Shown piece after piece: positions 1-11,000 of a stretch of DNA of 64,000 nt. The notes below the pieces were generated by a model. It did no database searches and was not told the origin of the DNA. It worked only from the letters and a program-made list of their open reading frames with translations. Source of the DNA: Euphorbia lathyris (lineage: Eukaryota > Streptophyta > Magnoliopsida > Malpighiales > Euphorbiaceae); assembly GCF_963576675.1 (NCBI RefSeq), contig NC_088915.1:82221501-82285500 (forward strand), read 5' to 3'. The position numbers were made by a program, and so were the translations under genes. Each line of letters starts with the position of its first letter. Position 1 is the stretch's first letter.

Positions 1-283
1 TAATGTTTTAAACTCAATGAATGAAGTTTGTGAATTTGGATTAAATGTGAATATATGTGTTAATTAAGAAAACCATGATTGTTCAATATTATAGATTTTA
101 TATAGATTTAACCATGATTATATAAAAAACAGAACAAACATATATCCAACCTTTATAAAATTAATAAATGAACTAAAATGAAATAGAACTTTATTGAATA
201 AAACAAGATTATAAAAACAAAGAATGAAACTAAATAATACAAAACACACAAATATTTACAAAAAGAAAACCTATAAACCTAAA
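1..283. other. AT-rich flank, no gene seen
   Basis: AT-rich sequence with no convincing ORF, tRNA or promoter. It lies downstream (minus-strand sense) of the Athila env-position ORF, so it is probably Athila 3' untranslated DNA. I found no copy of it near the other end of the element, so the 3' LTR is either outside the window or not recognisable here. Confidence 0.4.
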
Positions 284-1231
284 CTATTCTATATACTCAT
301 CCCTATCAAGCGGGATATTTCTAGCCTTAATACGATCAATTTGAAACTGCACGAAAGTTTCACGTTCTGGTGCAGACAGAAAGTGAGGCCCTGCTCGAAA
401 GACACGTTGCACAAGTCCTTCGTGCTCGAGAAATTCATAGTCAATTGTTGGGAAGAATTCATCATCACTCCAGGGAACATCAATGGTACCCTTTGTACCA
501 AGAATTATTCCACAGATTATATTGCCGAACCCAATCTTCTTATCCTTGGATCGAGAAGCGGCGACAAGACCCTCCATCAGAATCTTTGAAGAATCTACTG
601 CATTTCCCTGGAATATATCTCCAAGAACATAAAGATCTGTGTCACGGACCACACTACTGAATGTGCGACCGAATAAACTGTGACACAGGAATTTGTGCAA
701 ATACAGCATGGAGTTGGAGCGAAAGGAGTGATTATAGGCGAGTTTTGAATTGAATCGCCAGAAACCGGTGAGCATTCTCCAAACATCCGTGGATGTCATG
801 TCTCTTCCAGGATGACGTTTGATTGTATCCCTCGAGGGAAAACCAAACCAAGCATGCAACTCGGGATAGCCGAAAGTGAAGATTTCGCCATCTCGACGAA
901 AACTGAGACGTACTCGTCGTTTGTTAGTGAAACGAACGGTACAAAAGAATTCGAGTATCCAGTCGCCAATTATCAGGAACCGCATTTGGGCGAATTTTGT
1001 CCACCCTAGGCGTTCCATATAGCGGCTCATGTCATCACTAATGCCAAGTTGGTTGTTAAGAAATTCATCCATATACAACATTCCGGTGAAGAATTTGTAA
1101 CGGAGATTCCAATAACGCCTCCCTTCATCGTGATTGAAGATAGGAAAGGGCGCCCCATATCGCTTGGATAAGTCTGGGCGTTTGTTGCTTGAGGCAGCAT
1201 TGTGCCTTGAAGGTTTGTATTTGGTAGGCAT
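284..1231 (-). CDS. Athila env-position ORF (plant transposon protein-like)
   Basis: This intact 315-codon ORF starts 620 bp after the integrase stop, where Athila elements carry their extra env-like gene. The protein is basic at the N-terminus (MPTKYKPSRHN) and has no convincing signal peptide or transmembrane helix. A central stretch (about residues 70-135) with a GWTKF motif, an EFF motif and a GYPELHAWFGFP motif resembles the plant Athila ORF1/putative plant transposon protein families. The ATG is the first in frame. No splice acceptor typical of a subgenomic env mRNA was identified. Calling it an envelope would be inference from position; the sequence itself looks soluble. Confidence is good for Athila origin and low for function. 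Confidence 0.65.
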   Translation of the reverse strand: MPTKYKPSRHNAASSNKRPDLSKRYGAPFPIFNHDEGRRYWNLRYKFFTGMLYMDEFLNNQLGISDDMSRYMERLGWTKFAQMRFLIIGDWILEFFCTVRFTNKRRVRLSFRRDGEIFTFGYPELHAWFGFPSRDTIKRHPGRDMTSTDVWRMLTGFWRFNSKLAYNHSFRSNSMLYLHKFLCHSLFGRTFSSVVRDTDLYVLGDIFQGNAVDSSKILMEGLVAASRSKDKKIGFGNIICGIILGTKGTIDVPWSDDEFFPTIDYEFLEHEGLVQRVFRAGPHFLSAPERETFVQFQIDRIKARNIPLDRDEYIE

Positions 1232-1850
1232 AGTGTTGGTTTGAAGGAAACAAAGTTTCTGTTACTAAATGAAAAATGATGTTTTGAAGAAATCAGAAAT
1301 CTGACAAAGATGAAAAGAATTGTAACAGAACTTGAATCCTCTAGGACTAATTTATAAGAGTTTTAGATGAAAAGAGGTGTTGTTTTAATCATGAAAAGGT
1401 ATAAAATTACACCTTTCGGGAACGAAAAAACTTAAGGTTTCGTTTGTCAAAAGGTTCGTTGAAAGGTTTAGGATGATTCAGACTTAAATGTGCAGGAATT
1501 ACGCGTGTCGCGACCGAGAATTCCGAATTCGCGGTCGCGACACGCTGATTTCCTTGCGGAAATCAGGCGTCGTAAGCCATGTCCTGATTCACGGTAGAGA
1601 ATTTATTATTCTCGGTAAGTTCAGAGAAAATCTAACCTATTTGGACAAATCTGAAAAATTGAATTCTCGGCAGAGAATTGCCTGAAACTTCAATTTCATT
1701 CTAATTTCCTAAAATTAATTCTAAAATTATGAAATAAACATATTTTATGTACTTAAATCATAACATAAAGTCATCTAATCACAAAAATGGCATGTGGAAA
1801 AATAAAATAAAAATAAAAATAAAATAGGCTGTGATCGAAAACTGAGTGAT
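1232..1850. other. Athila spacer between integrase and env-position ORF
   Basis: Non-coding spacer of the Athila element. It is AT-rich apart from a GC-rich island near 1490-1570 that contains strong inverted repeats (annotated separately). Confidence 0.6.
1503..1566. repeat. Near-perfect 43-bp palindrome plus adjacent hairpin
   Basis: Positions 1503-1523 and 1525-1545 are inverted copies (21-bp arms, one mismatch, one-base spacer). The core is GTCGCGACCG facing CGGTCGCGAC, with GAATTC at the inner ends. Immediately after, 1545-1566 forms a second hairpin with perfect 9-bp arms (CTGATTTCC / GGAAATCAG). Both lie in the spacer between Athila integrase and the env-position ORF. No coding role is visible. 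Confidence 0.85.
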
Positions 1851-4800
1851 TTATACGTCAGATAATCTTGTTACGAACGGAATTTCTATTTGTGAAATAT
1901 TTTTGTAATAGATTTTACATCGATTACCATTAACTTTGAAACGAATTCCGTTTGGACCTTCCAGTTCTAAAGAACCATAATCGAATGTTTTGACGACTAA
2001 ATATGGTCCTATCCATCTGGACTTAAGTTTTCCTGGAAATAAACGAAGTCGTGAATTAAATAACAGCACTTTATCCCCAACATTAAAGTGTTTGACTTTA
2101 ATTTTGGCATCGTGCCATTTTTTCACTTTCTCTTTATAAATCTTTGCATTTTCGTAAGATAGATGGCGTAACTCATCTAACTCATTTAAGTCGAGCAAAC
2201 TTTTCTTACCTGCATGTCGTAAATCAAAGTTAAGTTCCCTAATAGCCCAAAAGGCTTTATGTTCTAATTCGACTGGCAAATGACATGCCTTCCCATACAC
2301 TAATCGGTATGGAGTCATTCCTATTGGTGTTTTAAATGCAGTACGGTATGCCCATAACGCATTATTTAGTTTACAAGACCAGTCTTTTCTTGAGGATGAA
2401 ACTGTTTTCTCTAGAATCCATTTGAGTTCTCTATTTGATATCTCCGCCTGACCATTTGACTGAGGATGGTATGGCGTAGACACGCGGTGGCGTACTCCGT
2501 ATTGTTTCATAAGTGTTTCAAAACTTCGGTTTATAAAATGAGTACCGCCATCACTAACGATGACTCTTGGACAACCAAATCTACAAAATATATCGTCAAG
2601 AAAATTAACGACAACTTTAGAATCATTCGTCGGGGTTGCAATTGCTTCAACCCACTTTGAAACATAATCAACAGCAACTAATATGTAAGTTTTACCATTA
2701 GAATGAGGAAAAGGTCCCATGAAATCTATTCCCCATATATCGAAGACTTCAACTTCTAATATGGTTGTGAGGGGCATCTCATCTTTCCTTCCTAGATTTC
2801 ATGTTCTATGGCACTTATCACAACGAGTAATAAATGAACGGATGTCTTTAAACATCGTAGGCCAAAAGAAACCACATTCAAATATTCTAGCTGCTGTTTT
2901 GGTAGCTCCATTATGTCCTCCATAAGAGCTAGAATGACATTCCGACATTATGGATTCAAATTCATTTTCACCAATGCATCTCCTAATTATCCCGTCACCA
3001 CAAGTTTTGAACAAAAAAGGATCTTCCCAAAAGTACTATTTAATGTCGAAGAAAAATTTCTTCTTTTGGTGGAAATTTAATCCTTCCGGAATAATATTGG
3101 CTGCAAGATAATTAGCAATATCTGCATACCATGGTGACATGACGGTTTTCATTTGATAGAGATGTTCATCAGGGAAATCATCTCGTATACCGTTAGTTTC
3201 ACCTATAGGACCGTTCTCATCTTCAAGTCTTGATAGATGATCGGCGACAAGGTTTTCTACTCCCTTTTTGTCTTTTATTTCTATATCAAATTCTTGTAAC
3301 AATAAAACCCATCTAATTAGACGCGGTTTTGCATCCTTTTTAGCAAATAAATATCTTAATGCTGCATGATCAGTGTAAATAATAACTTTCGAACCTAGCA
3401 AGTATGACCTAAACTTATCACATGCAAAAACTACAGCTAACATTTCTTTCTCAGTTGTGGTGTAGTTTAATTGTGCACCGGAAAGTGTGTGACTTGCATA
3501 ATAAATGACATGAAGTTTCTTATCCTTCCTTTGACCTAAAACACATCCGACAGCTAAATCACTTGCATCACACATAATTTCAAATGGTAAATCCCAATCG
3601 GGTTTAACAATAATAGGTGCACTGACTAAAGCTGTTTTTAATGTTTCGAAAGCTTTAACGCAATCTTCATTAAAATCAAAGGTGGAATCTTTCATGAGTA
3701 GATTAGTGAGTGGTTTGGAAATTACAGAAAAATTCTTAATAAATCTTCTGTAAAAACCGGCATGTCCTAAAAATGATCTTACTCCCTTAACAGTAGTTGG
3801 AGGGGGTAATTTTTCTATTACTGAAGTTTTTGCTCTGTCCACTTCTAACCCTTTTTCAGATATTTTGTGACCTAAAACAATTCCTTCGTCAACCATGAAA
3901 TGACATTTTTCCCAGTTTAATACCAAATTTGTTTCTTCACACCTAGACAAAACTTTATCCAAGTTTTCTAGGCATGAATCAAAAGAATCTCCATAAACTG
4001 AAAAATCGTCCATAAAAACTTCCATGATATCTTCAATGAAATCATTAAAAATCGCAGTCATACAACGTTGAAATGTTGCAGGTGCGTTACATAGACCAAA
4101 GGGCATTCTCCTATATGCAAATGTTCCATAACGACATGTGAAGGTTGTTTTATCTTGGTCATCCGGGTAAATGTATATTTGAAAGAATTCGGAGTAACCA
4201 TCTAGAAAACAGTAGAAAGCGTGACCAGCTATCCTTTCGATCATTTGATCAATGAAAGGAAGAGGAAAACGATCTTTCCTAGTTGCTTTATTTAGATTTC
4301 TATAATCTATACAAACCCTCCAACCAGTGGTGGTTCGTGTAGGTATTAATTCACCTTCTTCATTCCTTACAACTGTTATGCCTCCCTTTTTAGATACACA
4401 ATGGATTGGACTAACCCATTCAATATCCGAGATATGGTAGATGATTCCATTGTCCAGAAGTTTAGTAATCTCATTTTTGACTACTTCCTTCATATTGGGA
4501 TTTAGGCGTCTTTGCCTATCCGCTTTAGGTGGCTTATCTTCTTCTAAGTGAATTCCGTGCATTACAATGCTCGGATTAATACCTTTTAAGTCTGAAATTT
4601 GCCAACCCATACTTCCTATCCTATTTCTAACAACTTCTTTCAATTTCTCTTCTTGATCTTGTGTTAATTTGTTAGAGATAATTATAGGTAGAGAATCGCC
4701 TTCCCCTAAGAAAGCGTACCTCAAATGACTTGGTAATTCTTTAAGTTCTAATTTAGGTGGAACTATAATCGAAGGCGGAACTGGTCCATCTTCTCGAATC

Positions 4801-4873
4801 AAAGGTTCTGGGTCCTTATCTTCTAGTTCCTCACTCATTATAGGTTCTATTATTTCTTCTTTTTGAACAATGT
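1851..4873 (-). pseudogene. Athila pol: reverse transcriptase, RNase H, integrase
   Basis: One minus-strand frame runs from the Tat insertion point to 1851. The RT part (ORF to 3036) has the polymerase box FMDD near 4005-4016 and the MPFGL motif. RNase H follows (DASD near 3575, [10 protein letters not shown] near 3360). The integrase has an HHCC zinc site at about 2800-2945 and a D-D-E core: [23 protein letters not shown]. The C-terminal GPY-like segment (WIGPYLV) is present. Two in-frame stops break it, near 3033-3035 and 2796-2798, with no frameshift. All catalytic residues I can see are retained, so inactivation looks recent. The enzyme would copy element RNA and integrate the cDNA. Confidence 0.9.
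4869..4873. repeat. Target site duplication AATGT (left)
   Basis: AATGT directly abuts the TGATAACTTG terminus of the Tat element and is repeated exactly at 14227-14231. Five-base duplications are the norm for Ty3/gypsy integrases. Confidence 0.95.
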
Positions 4874-5383
4874 TGATAACTTGCCGGATCCGATTTGATA
4901 TTCTCTGCCAGAGTTACCTGCAAAACAGAACCGGAGACAGGATCTCCGGGAAAACTCTCCGACGATCAAGTCAGTTTTTGTAAGAAGGTTGGTAATTTGA
5001 CAATAGTATTGCGGGGAAAAATTGTGAGCGTACCTTTTTCCCTCGTTCTTAAGGCCTTTTATAGGTGTTTTTTAGGTAACCGCCGAGGGCGGTTACTCCT
5101 TAGTGGGCCACGTTCTGAGGGCGGTTCCCCCTTTTTAGGCCATGTCCCTTTCGTGGCTTTCATGGCAACGAACGTGGTTCTGAGTGGGAGTCTTGATGCT
5201 CCGTTTAGGAATTCGGGGCGGTTACTCGCTTCACCCGTTTCCGCTTATTCGGGTCCCATTCGGGGCGGTTACTCGCTGCGCCTGCTTCCTTTATTCGGGT
5301 CTCATCCGATCTTAGACCATAGGTCTAAGTATGGGCTGGGCCTGCGAAATGAATATGACCCGGTTTAGCCTCGCGGGTCATCA
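4874..5383 (-). repeat. Tat element 3' LTR
   Basis: This 510-bp copy matches 13728-14226 except for 8 substitutions and an 11-bp insertion (TGTTTTTTAGG) near 5066-5076, directly beside the TATA box of the LTR. It ends TG...CA in standard fashion. Read on the plus strand, it is also the sequence directly upstream of the antisense ORF. Confidence 0.95.
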
Positions 5384-7189
5384 CATGCCTCCCCTTTAGT
5401 TTGATACAAGAGCCCTTTAGGGTCTGTTCGGCGGGGTATTTCACTTTCATCCGCCAGAGCGGATACTATGGTTTTGACGAGAAACTGAACAAGATCCGTG
5501 AGTGGGATCGCTCTTACTTTTTTATCAAGTTTAATGAGGGAAATCCGAACTTCCTTCGCCATTGGGGCCGGCCCAATGTGAAGAGTTTGAACTTCGGTTA
5601 TCCCAGCGAGGAAGAATCCGCCGTCATCAAGTTCCTGAAGAGTACCCCTCCTTTTGTATGGACATATGATCAGGCCTTCCATATGCTAAGGAGCCGAGTA
5701 GCGATTGCCTACCGCGAGGGGGATCGCGTGGTCTATATCCCTTATCGCGTTTTTATACAAGGTACTTTTTATTTCCAAGTTGATGATTTCTTTTAACCCT
5801 TTGCAGGGGTGATCCTTTATCTCAAATCGCTGCAGATCGGGAGGCTAAAGCCCTAGCGAGAAGGAAGAAGCGGATGGCGGGAACCGCCTCCGTTGTAGGG
5901 GCGGATTCTTCTGGAGGAACGATTCCTTCCATTGAGGCGGCTTCTCCTGTAAGGGCCTCCGTTTCACAAGGTCCCGCTTCTGCCTCCGAGGATCTTCCTT
6001 TGACGAGGAAGCGGAAGATAAGTGCGGATACAGAGTCTTCTTGTCCCAAGAAGAAGAACACCTCCGTGTCCTTTACTGTTGGCGGTACACCCGTATCCGC
6101 CTCATCCAAAGGAAAGAGCAGTACCCCAATTCATGAGGTATCCTGATCTATTCCCTCTTTCTATATTGCTACTTTTTTCCTCATGAGCTATCTGCTGTTC
6201 TCTTGATATTTTTCTTTACGCCTTTGCAGCCAATTCCCGACATCAGCGGATGGTGGACTAGGACCTTTGGCATGGCCGTGAGTTTTTCTTGCAAGGACAT
6301 TGTCTCTTCCATATGCAATGTCCTCGGGCGGCTTCCCTCTGCTTCCCGTGTACGCGAACAAGTACCGCTCCCTACCGCTGTGGAGGGGATCGAGAAGCGT
6401 TCTGTAGAGGTATATTATTGCTTGTCATTCTCTTTCAAGGATCTTGCGTCCATTGTAACCGCCTATTTCTATTCGCCCTTTTTTATTCGTGAGCCGTCTT
6501 ATATGCAGATTATCAATTTCGCTGAGGGCATTCTCCGAAGGGATGCCGAGCGAGCCAAGGAGTTGGAAGGTCTTGGTACTGAATTGGCGACTCAGAAGTC
6601 GCTTTATGATGATGTCCAAGGGAAGGTGAAGGTCCTAGAAGGCGCCCTTCAGAAGGCTGTGAGCGAGAAGGAGGAGGCTCTTAAATCTCTTCAGGCTAAG
6701 TCCGATGAGCTGCGAAAGGCCCTCGATGATCTAGCTGATTCCAAGGAGACACAAAAGAAGAGGGCTGAGGAAATTCTGGCTGAAGACGGTGCCCGCATCT
6801 ACTGGTATGGGGAGCGGATTCATGCCGCTTATGAGCATGGACATCAGGGTCTCGTACTTAACCGCCCCAAGGTTCCCATCCCTGAAAAGGATTTAACTGA
6901 GAAGTGGGACAAGCTGGAAGCCGAGGATGCTGATATGGATGAGGTACTCCTCTTAGATTGGAAGAGTTTTCAGGAATCTCCAATTATCGGTGAGATCCCT
7001 ACCCAGAATGCGGAAGAAGGGGCACCGCAGGACATCTCTCAGCCTGAGCAAGAGGTACCGCCCTCTGAAGCAGTTATTGATTCGAGGGTTGAGCATTCAC
7101 TTGAAGTAGATCCGCCCACTGGAGGAGATGAGGGAGTCGCTGGAGGCGAGGAAAGCAATAGGGGTGAAGGAGAGGAAGCTGTAGCATAG
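5359..7189 (+). CDS. Spliced antisense ORF (aORF) of Tat element
   Basis: A plus-strand gene lies opposite to gag-pol in the 3' part of the element. Likely exons are A (about 5359-5761), B 5807-6137, C 6230-6409 and D 6509-7189. Introns show GT donors (GAG|GTATCC, GAG|GTATAT) and TTTGCAG or ATGCAG acceptors. B-C and C-D join in phase 0. A-B does not keep frame as I place it, and no ATG starts exon A, so the 5' end is unsolved. Exon A carries a WDRSYFFIKF segment resembling the plant 'putative gypsy type transposon' family. Exon B is basic (ARRKKR, TRKRKIS, possible nuclear signals). Exon D has a coiled coil of about 70 residues and an acidic tail. Antisense ORFs are known in Tat elements, but their function is not. 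Confidence 0.7.
5384..5397 (-). promoter_or_regulatory. Polypurine tract of Tat element
   Basis: On the minus strand, AAAGGGGAGG lies just upstream of the 3' LTR. This is the expected place and composition for the plus-strand DNA primer of an LTR retrotransposon. Confidence 0.8.
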
Positions 7190-8062
7190 TTTAATTTATA
7201 TTTGGACTTTTTGTATGTAACAAACTGCCCGTATATATTAATTTTCTTTCACTTGCCGCTTTGCCTATACGTGCGATTATTGTCACTTTATTTTCATGTA
7301 TGATCCTTGCCTTTTGCCGACTTCATACTTGTAATTCTTCATAGTAATTTTTGCTTTCGCTAGGGTGGCAAACCCTTTTTGTAATTTTTGAGTACTCGTT
7401 TATTCGCTTAATTTTATGCCTTACTCTATTATTTTTCTTTCGAAAATAATATAATCATAAGGTTAATCATAAGATTTTGCGAGTGATGCGTAATCATGCA
7501 TCCGCCTTTCTTTAATAGGCAACACATTTATGTGTTTTTTGAGTTTAACCCTAAGGGTTTTGCGAGGGATGCGTAATCATGCATCCGCCTTTCTTTAATA
7601 GGCAACACATTTATGTGTTTTTTGAGTTTAACCCTAAGGGTTTTGCGAGTGATGCGTAATCATGCATCCGCCTTTCTTTAATAGGCAACACATTTATGTG
7701 TTTTTTGAGTTTAACCCTAAGGGTTTTGCGAGTGATGCGTAATCATGCATCCGCCTTTCTTTAATAGGCAACACATATATGTGTTTTTTGAGTTTAACCC
7801 TAAGGGTTTTGCGAGTGATGCGTAATCATGCATCCGCCTTTCTTTAATAGGCAACACATTTATGTGTTTTTAAGAACAATCCGCATTCGGGCGTAACATA
7901 TTGAATAAATGTAATAATTGAATACCTTTATTGATAAAGAGAAAAGGTTTATTACATAGGTACACCAACTGTGTGGGATCAAAGCCTCATTAAAACCTTT
8001 TATCAGAAAACCCAATGGGAAAAACTCATAAAAGGAAAAAGAGTACTCGTCATTTCCTCGAA
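7190..8062. other. Non-coding zone between convergent aORF and gag-pol
   Basis: No ORF is supported here. The aORF (plus) stops at 7189 and gag-pol (minus) stops at 8063, so the two genes converge on this AT-rich zone. It holds the 83-bp tandem array and presumably the 3' ends of both transcripts. Confidence 0.7.
7473..7871. repeat. 83-bp tandem array, about 4.8 copies
   Basis: The marker TGCGAG recurs at 7478, 7561, 7644, 7727 and 7810, exactly 83 bp apart. Copies differ by very few bases (GCGAGTG versus GCGAGGG; ACATTTATG versus ACATATATG). Each unit contains GATGCGTAATCATGCATC, which is itself partly palindromic, and CACATTTATGTG, another near-palindrome. Tandem arrays in the 3' non-coding part of Tat-lineage elements are known and have been proposed to seed satellite DNA. 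Confidence 0.97.
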
Positions 8063-11000
8063 CTACTCGGCCTTTTTATATAGGCGTAGATTCTCTAGAT
8101 TCCAGGTGCGCGGGAGCTTCTTTCCGCTCATTTCTTCTATTTCAAAAGTGGCTGGTCCCAGCTTCTTGGATACTTTGTATGGTCCGATCCAGTTGACGCC
8201 CAGCTTGCCTTTGCCATCTCTGGATTGTATTTTATCCGCTTTTTTCAAGACCAAGTCGTTCTCGTTGATTATTACTTTTTGCATTCTTCTGTCATGATAT
8301 TTCTTTATTCTATTGCGGTATACTGCCATTCGCATGTAAGCTTTTTCTCTTCGTTCCTCCACAGAATCCAAAGCATCTCTAATGTTGATAGGATTTTGTG
8401 TGTCGCAATAATAAATTATCCGATCTGTGGGCGACTTGATTTCAACAGGTAGGACTGCTTCGGCTCCATAAACTAGCGAGAAAGGTGTTTCGCCTGTTGC
8501 TGCCTTTACAGAGGTTCTGTATGCCCACAACATATGGGGTATCTCATCCGCCCAACCTGTTTTTTTGTCTCCTAGTCGCTTCTTGATGCCTTGAATCATG
8601 GCCCTGTTGGTAACCTCCGTCATACCATTCGATTGGGGATGGTTTACGAAAGAAAAATGATTTTTGATCCCCATGCTTTCGCAGTATGCTTTGAACTTGG
8701 CACAGTTGAACTGGGTGCCATTGTCGGTTATAAGCTTTTGCGGGATTCCAAATCGCATGATAATGTTCTCTCGTAAGAACTCGATCATTCGCTCAGGTGT
8801 TTGTGCGGTTACTGCCTCCGCTTCTACCCATTTGCTGAAGTGGTCAACTGCGACTATCAAGTACTTCCTTTTCTTTGTCGTTTCTGGGAATGGACCCACT
8901 ATATCGATTCCCCATGTTGCGAATGGCCACGCCGTCATTATAGCGATTTGTTCGGCTCCGGGAACATGCTTTTCATTCGCATGTATTTGACAATTGTGAC
9001 ATTCCGCAACCATCTTCTGGGAATCTTCCACCACCTTGGGCCAGTAGTATCCCATCAGTTTGACCTTTCTTGCCAACGCCGCCGAAGCTTCGTGCGCGCC
9101 ATAAATTCCTTCATGTAATTCTCGCAGCACGTAGTCTCCTTCGTTGCGACTAATGCATTTCAACCATGGACATGTGTACGATTTCCGATACAAAGTTCCA
9201 TCCCGAATTGAGTATCGAGCTGACTGCCCAATTAGCTTTCTAGCTAAGCTCTTATCAACCGGTAAATCTCCCTGCTCCAGATATTGGCGAATGGGCATCC
9301 GCCAATCTTCATCGTCTTCCAGTTCTTCGATGACCATAATCTGATCGACCTCGAATGCTGGTGCCGATTTTATTTCCAAATTGCATGTCTTTTGACTCCA
9401 TGGTTCTCTACTTGCCGCTGCTTTTGCCAATTCGTCAGCCTTTGCATTTTGGCCTCGCGGAACATGCACCATCTCCCAAACGACTCCCTTGTGCGTTAAC
9501 TCTTGTGTCAATCTGCCGACTACCTGATGGTATTTTACTAGCTCCTCCTGTTTCACCAGATAATTTTTTGTGATCTGGTTTATCATGAGTTTGGAATCGC
9601 TGTAGATTACCACTCTTTCTGGGGTGAGTTCATTGAGCAACTTCAATCCGCATATCATTGCTTCATACTCTGCGGCATTATTGGTAGTTTTGAAAGTTAA
9701 TTTTGCTGCATAGCACATGCGAATAACCTCCGGGCCCTTGATGATGACTCCCAGCCCAGCTCCATCTGTAGATAATGCCCCATCTGTGTACATGCTCCAC
9801 TCTTCTTTTTGTGCCTTCGGACATTCATCGTCATCCCAGGTGAATTCGTTCACGAAATCGGCGAGTACTTGGCTCTTTAGCGCTGGTCTCCCTTCATAGC
9901 GAATATCGAATTCTCCCAGGCGAATTGACCATTCCATCAACCGGCCGGATGCGTCAGGTTTCTGTAATACCTTTCGCATTGGGATGCCAGTTCTCACAAT
10001 GATAGTATGCGCCTGAAAGTATGGTTTCAATCTAGCCGCCGTGGTTATCACTGCGAGGGCCATTTTGTCCAACTTCGAATACCGGAGTTCTGCATCCTTC
10101 AGGACTTTGCTCACGTAGTACACTGGATATTGTTTCCCTTCTTCTTCTCGCACCATCACAGTGCATATCGCCATATTGGTGACGGATACGTAGAGAAATA
10201 AATCTTCTCCATCCTCCGGCCTACTCATTAAGGGCGGATAACACAGTAATCGCTTTATCCCCTCGAATGCTTCTTGACAATCCGGCGTCCATTCAAAGGA
10301 CTTGGATTTTTTGATGGCATTGTAGAAAGGTAGACATCTCCTAGCTGAGCATGATATGAATCGCCCTAATGCCACCAACCGCCCATTTAGTCTCTGTACT
10401 TCTCTTATGCTCCTCGGCGTTTTCATCTCCATTACTGCTTTAACCTTCTCGGGATTCGCCTCAACTCCCTTGCCGCTAACAATGAAACCCAGGAACTTTC
10501 CCGCTCTTGCTCCGAATGTGCATTTCTCTGGGTTCAATTTGAGGCCATATTTGATTAGCACTACCAGGATTTCTTTGATATCCTGCGGGTGGTCTTGCAT
10601 TTTCTTGCTTTTGATGATCATGTCATCAACGTAGATCGAGAAGTTCTCGCCGGATTTGTCTGAAAATATCTTGTTCATCATCCTCTGGTATGTTGCTCCC
10701 GCGTTTTTCAATCCAAAGGGCATCACCTTGAAGCAATAAGTCGCCTGGTGAGTTATGAACGATGTTTTGATTTCATCCGCCTTCTCCATGGGTATCTGAT
10801 GGTAACTGGATTTCACGTCGGTGAATGATAAAGCTTCATATCCTGCAGTTCCATCTACCAATATATCAATGTTAGGAAGCGGATACATATCCTTCGGACA
10901 TGCCTTGTTCAGATCTTTGAAGTCGACGCACATTCTGTACGTTCCATTTGGCTTTTTGACTAGCACCACATTGGCTAACCACTCCGGATAGGTGACTTCT

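Noticed and set aside
284..660. Plus-strand ORFs over the Athila env-position ORF
   Set aside because: Antisense shadows of a longer ORF that fits Athila gene order.
4895..5368. 157-codon plus-strand ORF in the Tat LTR
   Set aside because: It lies wholly in the LTR, starts without supporting signals and has no recognisable domain; the matching stretch in the other LTR is disrupted.
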